DNA of 5,125 nucleotides, taken from assembly GCA_009920225.1 (NCBI GenBank), contig RGAJ01000163.1, positions 1 through 5,125 on the forward strand, read 5' to 3'. Each line of letters starts with the position of its first letter. The stretch's first letter is position 1. The notes under the pieces are model-generated. The model searched no databases. It was not told where the DNA came from and worked only from the letters and a program-made list of their open reading frames with translations. The translations under genes were made by a program, and so were the position numbers. This stretch comes from Paracoccaceae bacterium (lineage in GTDB: Bacteria; Pseudomonadota; Alphaproteobacteria; Rhodobacterales; Rhodobacteraceae). This document shows, one piece after another, positions 1-5,125 of this stretch.

Positions 1-124
1 TGTATCTAACGCCTTTATCATGACACAATACCTTTAAATAAAATATGAATGGGGAAAACCTGTACCCCGGCACAAACCCGATGTTAAACGAAGGCGCCGG
101 ACATGTTCGGATTTTATCCTAGCT
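1..124. other. Non-coding tail downstream of aroB
   Basis: This short stretch lies beyond the aroB stop codon and holds no open frame I would call a gene. It is AT-rich at its left end. Two weak hairpins can be drawn. One is at 97-110, with 5-bp arms including one G-T pair around a CATG loop. The other is GGGG/CCCC at 51-68 with a 10-base loop, and on the minus strand it is followed by an AT-rich run. Either could contribute to termination of the aroK-aroB transcript, but neither has a strong stem plus a clean U-tract, so I do not call a terminator. Confidence 0.5.
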
Positions 125-1237
125 TCACGCCAATCCCATCGAATTGCGCATGACGCGCAGAACGTCGTCCTTGGGCACATCGCCGGTGACAAAGGCCTGA
201 CCAATCCCGCGCGCCAAGATGAACCGCAATTGCCCGTCGATCACCTTTTTATCCTGCGCCATTTTATCGACCAAGCTTTCGACAGTGCCCACATCACCAC
301 CAATATCGGTGATGTCGGTCATCATGCCCATATCGCGCAAATGGGCACGGACGCGGCTTGGGTCTTCTTGCGAACACAATCCTAGACGCGAGGACAATTC
401 GAACGCCAAAGCACAACCAATGGCCACCCCTTCACCATGCAGCAAGCGATCACTGTAACCGGTTGCAGATTCAAGCGCATGGCAGAAGGTGTGCCCCAAA
501 TTCAAAAGCGCACGATCCCCTTGTTCGGTTTCATCCCGCGCCACGATATCGGCCTTCATCTGGCACGAAATACGAACGGCTTCGATGCGCGCAGCAATGT
601 CGCCCTTGGCCAATTTGGGACCAAATTCTTCGAGCCAATCAAAAAACGGTGCATTGCCCAAAAGGCCGTATTTCACAACCTCGCCATAACCCGCCAAAAA
701 ATCGCGCGGCGTTAACGTTGACAGGGCATCGATATCAGCCAAAACCAAACTGGGTTGATGGAATGCGCCAATCAGGTTTTTGCCTTGCGCCGCATTGATG
801 CCTGTCTTGCCCCCAACGGAACTGTCAACTTGGGCCAACAGCGATGTGGGCATTTGCACAAACCGCACACCACGGCGCAAAACGGCGGCGGCAAAGCCCA
901 CCAAGTCACCGATAACCCCGCCGCCAAGGGCGATCACGATGTCACGGCGTTCTATTTTCTGGTCCAACAACCATTCCACAGTTTGGGTAAACGGCCCCCA
1001 TGATTTCGTCGCCTCACCCGCAGGTAAGATCAAACTGTCATGCGCAATGCCAGCCGCGGACAAGGCGGTTTGCAAGGTTGGCAAATGTAGCTTTGCCACA
1101 TTTTCATCGGTGACAATCGCAACACGTTTGCGTTTCAAAAGCGGCAACAGATGGGTCGCCGCAGAACCAATCAATCCTTGACCAATCAAGATATCATAGG
1201 ATCGATCGCCAAGATCGACATGAACAGTTTCAATCAT
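125..1237 (-). CDS. aroB: 3-dehydroquinate synthase AroB
   Basis: AroB converts DAHP (3-deoxy-D-arabino-heptulosonate 7-phosphate) to 3-dehydroquinate, the second step of the shikimate pathway. It is a cytosolic enzyme using NAD+ and a divalent metal. The protein is 370 residues, normal for the family. The NAD-binding glycine-rich stretch GGGVIGDLVGF is at about 105-115, and the signature MPTSLLAQVDSSVGGKTGIN is at 129-148. Metal ligands expected from characterised AroB enzymes are present: Glu186 in GEVVKYG, His249 in NLGHT and His267 in HGEGVAIG. A DKK motif lies at 329-331. I chose the ATG at 1237 because the protein then begins MIETVHVDLG, as related AroB proteins do. An upstream TTG at 1249 would add only four residues. 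The start overlaps the end of aroK by 8 bases, so translation is probably coupled. All motifs are intact and nothing suggests decay. Confidence 0.97.
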   Translation of the reverse strand: MIETVHVDLGDRSYDILIGQGLIGSAATHLLPLLKRKRVAIVTDENVAKLHLPTLQTALSAAGIAHDSLILPAGEATKSWGPFTQTVEWLLDQKIERRDIVIALGGGVIGDLVGFAAAVLRRGVRFVQMPTSLLAQVDSSVGGKTGINAAQGKNLIGAFHQPSLVLADIDALSTLTPRDFLAGYGEVVKYGLLGNAPFFDWLEEFGPKLAKGDIAARIEAVRISCQMKADIVARDETEQGDRALLNLGHTFCHALESATGYSDRLLHGEGVAIGCALAFELSSRLGLCSQEDPSRVRAHLRDMGMMTDITDIGGDVGTVESLVDKMAQDKKVIDGQLRFILARGIGQAFVTGDVPKDDVLRVMRNSMGLA

Positions 1238-1781
1238 CGGTATTCTCAATCACATCTGGGCGTTGGGACAACGCATCAACAACACGTTGCGCCATGTCTT
1301 CAATCGAAACATCATATTCAGAAACAACTGTCACGTCGGCCAATCGATAAATTGGGACGCGGGCTGTGTAGATAGATTTAAGCGTTTCATACGGATTTTC
1401 GGTTCGCAACAAGGGCCGCGTGTCTTTGTTTTTTACCCGCGCCCACAACACATCGATTTTGGCATCAAGCCAAACAGACACGCCTTTGGCAGACATGGCT
1501 TCACGGTTGCGTGGGGCCAAAAACGCCCCCCCGCCTGTGGACAAAACACAAGGCGCAGAGTCCAACAAACGATTGATGACTTGGGATTCTTTTTCGCGAA
1601 AAAACGGTTCCCCATCGCGTTCAAAAATTTCGGGGATCGTCATATTGGCCGCTTTTTCGATTTCTGCGTCAGAATCCAAGAAATCAACGCCCAACTGCGC
1701 AGCGACAGCTTTGCCCACCGCGGTTTTCCCCGCCCCCATCATGCCGACCAAGGCAACAGTTTTCATCAATCGTTGTGTCAT
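1230..1781 (-). CDS. aroK: Shikimate kinase AroK
   Basis: This kinase phosphorylates shikimate at the 3-hydroxyl using ATP, the fifth step of the shikimate pathway. The protein is 183 residues. Visible motifs include the P-loop GMMGAGKT at 13-20, the shikimate-binding DSD at 36-38 with Asp38, Arg62 in FFRE, the GGG loop at 83-85, the lid arginine in RPLL at 122-125, and Arg141 near the adenine/shikimate region in RVPIYRLAD. I chose the ATG at 1781 (MTQRLMKTV). It has a weak purine-rich AAAGAA a few bases upstream and gives a normal N-terminal lead before the P-loop. The alternative is the internal ATG at 1766, five codons later, which has no visible ribosome site. The frame stays open far upstream, to 2363, but that extension is not kinase-like and lies antisense to other genes. 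The stop overlaps the aroB start, so the two genes form one operon. Confidence 0.96.
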   Translation of the reverse strand: MTQRLMKTVALVGMMGAGKTAVGKAVAAQLGVDFLDSDAEIEKAANMTIPEIFERDGEPFFREKESQVINRLLDSAPCVLSTGGGAFLAPRNREAMSAKGVSVWLDAKIDVLWARVKNKDTRPLLRTENPYETLKSIYTARVPIYRLADVTVVSEYDVSIEDMAQRVVDALSQRPDVIENTDD

Positions 1782-1816
1782 TGCGTTCTTTATTGGCGAT
1801 CTGACGCCAAATTTCA

Positions 1817-1831
1817 ATTCATTGCATGAAT
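1817..1831. repeat. Perfect inverted repeat, possible operator
   Basis: ATTCAT and ATGAAT are exact reverse complements of six bases each, separated by the three bases TGC. The repeat sits near the middle of the divergent intergenic region, upstream of the TATATAAA stretch on the plus strand. This symmetry could suit a dimeric transcription factor able to act on both transcription units. I do not recognise it as the site of a named regulator, and a 6-bp-arm palindrome in AT-rich DNA can occur by chance. Confidence 0.3.
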
Positions 1832-1885
1832 GACGTGATCTTATCGAAAAGACCATATATAAAGTGAATAGAATTAAAATAATAC

Positions 1886-1889
1886 GAGG
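1886..1889 (+). promoter_or_regulatory. Ribosome binding site for the 49-residue membrane protein
   Basis: GAGG lies six bases before the ATG at 1896. This is a standard Shine-Dalgarno core at normal spacing. It is the main support for treating the short open frame that follows as a real gene. Confidence 0.65.
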
Positions 1890-1895
1890 TTTGAA

Positions 1896-2045
1896 ATGGG
1901 CAGAATCATAAAATGGCTCTTTATCCTTGCGCTGGTGGGATTTGTGGCCTTGGCGGGATACACGTTTATTGGCCCGTTTTTTGGGGTGGACTTTGCGCCA
2001 ATTCAAACCAAGACAACGGTGTCGATTGAGCTGAATGAGAAATAA
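1896..2045 (+). CDS. Small single-pass membrane protein, function unknown
   Basis: This encodes 49 residues starting MGRIIKWLFILALVGFVA. A short basic start (Arg3, Lys6) is followed by a hydrophobic segment at about residues 7-27, enough for one membrane helix. A polar tail of about 20 residues follows, ending in ELNEK. The basic N-terminus suggests it stays inside, with the tail in the periplasm. It could alternatively be an uncleaved or poorly cleaved signal sequence. A GAGG ribosome site precedes it at good spacing. Its stop lies 11 bases inside the next gene, so the two are probably co-translated. I recall short membrane proteins of this type at the same place in related Rhodobacterales genomes, but I know of no assigned function. 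The gene is easily missed by annotation because of its length. Confidence 0.75.
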   Translation: MGRIIKWLFILALVGFVALAGYTFIGPFFGVDFAPIQTKTTVSIELNEK

Positions 2046-3558
2046 ACTATTTGCATGGATGATCTGCGGCCCAGGTGTCGCATTTGCGGAACAGGCTCCG
2101 TTGTCTGCAATCGACTGGTTGGCGTCCCCGCCTGTTGCACAGACCTCACCATTGGCCAATACACCCCCAACTGCAGAACCTCGGCCAACCGGCGCGCAGG
2201 TGCCAGAAATTTCTGTCACGTCACTGGAAATGGTAAACGCAGATTCGGCTGGGCTCTTGCCACCGTCGTCAACAGGATTACCGGTGAGTATTTGGCGCAA
2301 TTCCCAGACCGCTGATATTATCGAATTGCTCAATAACCTGCCAAAAACCAGCAACTCTGCCATTCAATCGGTGATCTATAGCCTACTTTTGGCCGAGGCG
2401 GACGCCCCACAGTCAACCCCATCTGCGGGCGTATTCTTGGCCGCACGCATTGAGACGCTTGTGAAACTTGGGGCGGTCTATCCTGCGATGGCATTGCTGG
2501 AACGGGCCTCGCCCCTGCCCGCGTCTTTGGTGCCTGTGGTCTTTGACGTGTCACTCTACGATTCGTCATTGGCGCCAAGCTGTGATCAGGTCCTGGGGCT
2601 TGGTGCGTCCTATCCCGATGATGCAACACGGATTTATTGTTTGGCGCGCAAAGGTGATTGGCTTACTGCGTCCTTGATCCTGCAAACAGCCCAAGCGCTC
2701 GACAGTTTGACCCCGCATCAAGCCGCGTTGCTGCATGAATTTTTACAAACCGATGTGCAGGATGGATTGATCACATCAATGCCGCCCCCTGCGCAGGTCA
2801 CGCCGCTTGAATTCCGCCTGTATGAGGCCATCGGCGCACCGCTTTCCACCAATATGTTGCCCCGTGCCTTTGCAAATTCTGACCTGAATGGTGATAACGG
2901 ATGGAAAAGCCAACTGACTGCGGCTGAGCGATTGGCCGAGACAGGCGCGATCGGGGATAATCAGCTTTTAGGGCTTTACACCCAAAACGTGCCCTCGGCA
3001 TCTGGTGGTATCTGGGATCGGGTTGAGGTGTTTCAAAAATTGGACCGTGCCTTGGATGCAGGTATTGCGGAAGAAATCGCGTCTGCACTGGATCGGGCTT
3101 GGGACGCGTTTGATGGCACACCATTGCGTGAAACATTTGCAAATATCTTTGCCGATCGGTTGTTAGGCGCGCCGCTCACTGGTGCTGATCGTATCCTTGC
3201 CGCACGGATCGCAGTTTTGTCGCCACAATATGAACGCGCGGCGCAAAATTTGGGCGGACAAGATCAGTTTTTGCAAGCCATTGCCCAAGGGGATTTGGAC
3301 AATTTGACGCCAACGGGGACCATTGATCGAGCGATCCAGGATGCGTTCATCGCGCCACGCATTCCGATGTCCATTGATCGATTGGTTAATCAAGGGAAAT
3401 TGGGCGAAGTCATCCTGAACGCGCTTATCCAATTTGATCAAGGTGCCCAAGGCGACCCACAAGACCTGTTGGAATCATTATCAACGCTGCGCTTGATCGG
3501 GTTGGAAAACACCGCCCGTCGCGCCGCGATTTCGGTCTATCTGGGGCAAGATCGGTGA
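2035..3558 (+). CDS. Secreted, probably periplasmic helical protein of unknown function
   Basis: The protein is 507 residues. The first 18 or so (MRNKLFAWMICGPGVAFA, then EQ) look like a Sec signal peptide: Arg2 and Lys4, a hydrophobic core, and an A-F-A cleavage site. Cys11 is not in a lipobox, so I do not call a lipoprotein. Residues 20-85 are rich in Pro, Ala, Thr and Ser and look like a flexible linker. From about 90 to the end the sequence is mainly amphipathic helices with an Ala/Leu-rich pattern, which suggests a TPR-like or other alpha-solenoid fold. I cannot align a clean repeat. Cys183 and Cys202 are the only cysteines after the signal peptide and could form a disulfide. I recognise the stretch around RIYCLARKGDW (199-209) and TPLEFRLYEAIG (256-267) as typical of a conserved but uncharacterised alphaproteobacterial family. 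The gene overlaps the upstream membrane protein by 11 bases, and its stop TGA shares one base with the xerD ATG. The start at 2035 is preferred because it yields the signal peptide directly. Confidence 0.8.
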   Translation: MRNKLFAWMICGPGVAFAEQAPLSAIDWLASPPVAQTSPLANTPPTAEPRPTGAQVPEISVTSLEMVNADSAGLLPPSSTGLPVSIWRNSQTADIIELLNNLPKTSNSAIQSVIYSLLLAEADAPQSTPSAGVFLAARIETLVKLGAVYPAMALLERASPLPASLVPVVFDVSLYDSSLAPSCDQVLGLGASYPDDATRIYCLARKGDWLTASLILQTAQALDSLTPHQAALLHEFLQTDVQDGLITSMPPPAQVTPLEFRLYEAIGAPLSTNMLPRAFANSDLNGDNGWKSQLTAAERLAETGAIGDNQLLGLYTQNVPSASGGIWDRVEVFQKLDRALDAGIAEEIASALDRAWDAFDGTPLRETFANIFADRLLGAPLTGADRILAARIAVLSPQYERAAQNLGGQDQFLQAIAQGDLDNLTPTGTIDRAIQDAFIAPRIPMSIDRLVNQGKLGEVILNALIQFDQGAQGDPQDLLESLSTLRLIGLENTARRAAISVYLGQDR

Positions 3559-4486
3559 TGTCAGACACCTATAAAATCCAAGCATTCCTTACCGCAAAAT
3601 CCGCAGAAGAAAGCGCATCAAAAAACACAACAGACGCTTATGCCCGTGATTTGATGGATTTTAACGGCTTTTTGGGTCACGCTGGATTTGATTTCATGTC
3701 CGCGCAGATGATGCAAATTGAACGATACATTGTTGCGCTTGATGCCCAAGGCTTGTCCCAAGCCACGCGCGCGCGGCGTTTGTCGGCGATCAAACAATTC
3801 TATCGGTTTTGTGTCGAAGAAGGATGGCGCGGCGACAATCCTGCGATCCAAATATCTGGCCCATCAAAAAAGAAATCGCTTCCGAAAACACTCAGCGTTT
3901 CGGATGTTGAAACCTTGCTGACAATGGCGGTGCGCTCTGCCAAAAACCACGAAGACGCATTACGGCAAAATTGCCTGATGCAAATTCTATATGCCACCGG
4001 CATGCGTGTGAGCGAATGATGAGCCTGCCGATTTCGGTTGCCCGTGGACATCCGCAATTTCTATTGATCCAAGGAAAAGGTGGCAAAGAACGAATTGTTC
4101 CGCTGTCTGACCCAGCAAAAACTGCGTTGACGGAATGGCTTTCGTTTCGTGATCAACAAGATGAACTGTTGAAAAAAGAGGGCAAGCCCGTATCGTCGTT
4201 CTTATTTCCCTCGCGCGGGAAACTCGGGCATTACACGCGCCATTGGTTTTATCAAAAAATCAAGGAATGGGCGCTTGCAGGTGGCATAAACCCCGATTTG
4301 GTGACACCCCACACCATTCGGCACGCTTTTGCCACGCATTTGTTGGCAAATGGTGCGGATCTTCGGATCATTCAAACCTTGCTCGGTCATGCCGACATCT
4401 CGACGACCGAAATTTATACCCATGTTTTAGAAGACCGCCTGCGCGAACTGGTGATTGAGCATCACCCGTTGTCGCGGCGCAATTGA
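3558..4486 (+). pseudogene. xerD: Tyrosine recombinase XerD, interrupted by a one-base frameshift
   Basis: XerD works with XerC at dif, under FtsK control, to resolve chromosome dimers. Frame one (3558-4019) gives 153 residues: the SAM-like core-binding domain (about 5-92) and the start of the catalytic domain, up to Arg150 in ATGMRVSE. It then hits TGA. Restoring one base after Glu153 joins it to the downstream frame and gives 309 residues, close to the roughly 300 of E. coli XerD. All catalytic residues are then present: Arg150, Lys174 in GKGGKER, His252 and Arg255 in HTIRH, His278 in LLGH, and nucleophile Tyr287 in TEIYTHV. The NGADLR motif and the C-terminal EHHP favour XerD over XerC. 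The ATG at 3558 overlaps the preceding stop by one base, and a GTG at 3555 is the alternative start. The gene is otherwise undecayed, so a sequencing error or very recent mutation is likely. If the base call is wrong, this is an intact CDS. Confidence 0.93.
4014..4021 (+). other. Frameshift point in xerD with overlapping stop and start codons
   Basis: The sequence GAATGATG holds the Glu153 codon, a TGA stop at 4017-4019, and two ATG codons at 4016 and 4019, both in the downstream frame. XerD proteins usually read SEL here, so the lost base was probably the first base of a leucine codon (CTG or TTG). There is no slippery heptamer of the X-XXY-YYZ type at the junction, which argues against classical -1 programmed frameshifting. 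The ATGA overlap is the arrangement seen in translationally coupled genes, so reinitiation on the downstream half is physically possible. Confidence 0.85.
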
Positions 4487-5125
4487 TGCGGCAGCACGTC
4501 TTCGGACGGCCAGTATCCAGTCAAAAGTGCGTCCCGATACCCCGTCGGCAGACCCGCATCTGTCATGGCATCCGCAGCCCCGAAATGGTCATACGACAAA
4601 CGGCGCACCTCGACATGCCCGTTGTCCAAAACGCAATATTGGGTTCTTGGATCCCCATCATGTGGGGGCATACCAATCACACCTGCATTGATCCACTCAA
4701 CCCCGCCTATAGAACGGGTGAATGCAATACCGCTGTGGCCACACACAATCGCATCACAGGCACCGATATGGCGGATAATATGATCGATTTCTGCCTGCAA
4801 GACGCTGTCCTGCGCAGTTGAAAAAATGAACGTCGCGACAGCGCGCGCGCCCCCATGGATCACACAATATCGCTTGCCACTGTGGGTAAAGATAATCCAA
4901 TCGGGCCAGTCGGCCATCACCTTTCGATGATGTGGTGTCACCTGAGTCTGTGCAAAGGCATACCACTGTACCGATAAAATATCGCAGGCTGTCCCGTCTT
5001 GGAAACCACACCCACAATCAGGGGCATTTTCAGACAACTGAATTTCACAATTGCCTTTGATTGCGCTGACCTTGGCATCGATCAAACACTGCACAACAGG
5101 TGTAGGATCCGCACAATAGGCAATC
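4462..5125 (-). CDS. Metallophosphoesterase family protein, 5' end outside the window
   Basis: Only the C-terminal 220 residues are present. The frame is open to the right edge, so the start and the first metal-binding motifs (the D-x-H and GD blocks) lie beyond it. Numbered from the edge, the visible parts are AYCADP at 2-7, GNCE at 24-27, HGG at 90-92, GHSG at 129-132 and NAG at 146-148. GNCE matches the family's GN[HC][ED] metal-binding motif. HGG and GHSG match its later histidine motifs. The family hydrolyses phosphomonoesters or phosphodiesters with two metal ions; the substrate cannot be read here. A DCGCGF cysteine cluster (about 36-41) and WPSEDVLP near the C-terminus resemble an alphaproteobacterial subgroup of YfcE/ApaH-like proteins. 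A GTG at 5094 could be read as a start, but it would remove conserved residues, so I reject it. The last 25 bases overlap the end of xerD on the opposite strand. Confidence 0.87.
   Translation of the reverse strand, partial: IAYCADPTPVVQCLIDAKVSAIKGNCEIQLSENAPDCGCGFQDGTACDILSVQWYAFAQTQVTPHHRKVMADWPDWIIFTHSGKRYCVIHGGARAVATFIFSTAQDSVLQAEIDHIIRHIGACDAIVCGHSGIAFTRSIGGVEWINAGVIGMPPHDGDPRTQYCVLDNGHVEVRRLSYDHFGAADAMTDAGLPTGYRDALLTGYWPSEDVLPHQLRRDNG

Larger units (their letters stand above)
1782..1895. promoter_or_regulatory. Divergent promoter region between aroK and the plus-strand genes
   Basis: This 114-bp gap separates the starts of two oppositely oriented transcription units, so it should carry promoters for both. 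It is visibly more AT-rich than its surroundings. On the plus strand a TATATAAA stretch at 1856-1863 is a plausible -10 region, about 33 to 40 bases before the first start codon. I could not find a well-matched and well-spaced -35 box on either strand, so exact promoters are not assigned. An inverted repeat at 1817-1831 lies inside the region. Confidence 0.55.

Noticed and set aside
51..110. Rho-independent terminator for aroK-aroB
   Set aside because: The drawable hairpins have short stems (4-5 bp) and no clear U-tract directly after them on the minus strand.
219..1829. Several plus-strand open frames opposite aroB and aroK
   Set aside because: They are antisense shadows of two well-supported genes, have low-complexity or unrecognisable products, and lack good ribosome sites.
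1782..2363. Long open extension upstream of aroK in the same minus-strand frame
   Set aside because: It would place nearly 200 extra residues before the P-loop, has no kinase-like or other recognisable content, spans the intergenic promoter region, and lies antisense to the small membrane protein and the secreted-protein gene. Normal shikimate kinases start close to the P-loop.
2330..3462. Minus-strand open frames opposite the secreted-protein gene
   Set aside because: Their compositions are rich in Pro, Arg, Gln and His, as expected for antisense readings, with no domain I recognise. The plus-strand gene has a signal peptide and tight linkage to its neighbours.
3180..3560. High density of GATC/TTGATC words at the end of the secreted-protein gene
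   Set aside because: They fall in frame on Asp/Ile/Arg codons (for example IDR), have irregular spacing, and are better explained by protein sequence and codon choice than by a regulatory array.
4002..4021. Programmed -1 ribosomal frameshift in xerD
   Set aside because: No slippery heptamer is present at the junction, I see no clear downstream stimulatory hairpin, and XerD proteins are not known to use recoding. A missing base explains the data more simply.
4455..4821. Plus-strand open frames opposite the metallophosphoesterase gene
   Set aside because: The minus-strand frame carries clear family motifs (GNCE, HGG, GHSG). The plus-strand readings do not resemble any known protein.

Overview
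This 5.1 kb window looks like an ordinary chromosomal core-gene stretch from an alphaproteobacterium, most likely Rhodobacterales (Roseobacter-type). That placement rests on the aroB-aroK pair divergent from an uncharacterised envelope gene plus xerD, on the protein sequences, and on a moderate base composition (low-to-mid 50s percent GC by eye, not computed). I see no mobile element, CRISPR array, tRNA or rRNA. I found no convincing new multi-gene defence or metabolic system.

Layout. Positions 1-124 are a short non-coding tail behind aroB. On the minus strand, aroK (1781-1230) and aroB (1237-125) form an overlapping two-gene operon for shikimate-pathway enzymes. From about 1782 to 1895 there is an AT-rich divergent intergenic region with a perfect 6-bp-arm inverted repeat. 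On the plus strand a 49-residue single-pass membrane protein (1896-2045) overlaps a 507-residue secreted protein of unknown function (2035-3558). That gene in turn overlaps the start of xerD (3558-4486). The last gene, on the minus strand (5125-4462), is the C-terminal 220 residues of a metallophosphoesterase whose start lies outside the window. It overlaps the end of xerD tail-to-tail by 25 bp.

How the genes relate. AroK and AroB serve the chorismate pathway (AroB at step 2, AroK at step 5). XerD is the tyrosine recombinase that acts with XerC at dif to resolve chromosome dimers. The two genes ahead of xerD encode an inner-membrane micropeptide and a probably periplasmic helical protein. The tight overlaps suggest co-translation with xerD, but nothing in the sequence shows a functional link.

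The most notable anomaly is in xerD. One base is missing right after the codon for Glu153, three residues after catalytic Arg150. The rest of the protein continues intact in another frame, with all other catalytic residues present. The lesion creates an ATGA/TGATG stop-start overlap. A sequencing or assembly error, a recent mutation, or (less likely) a functional split or recoding would each explain it.
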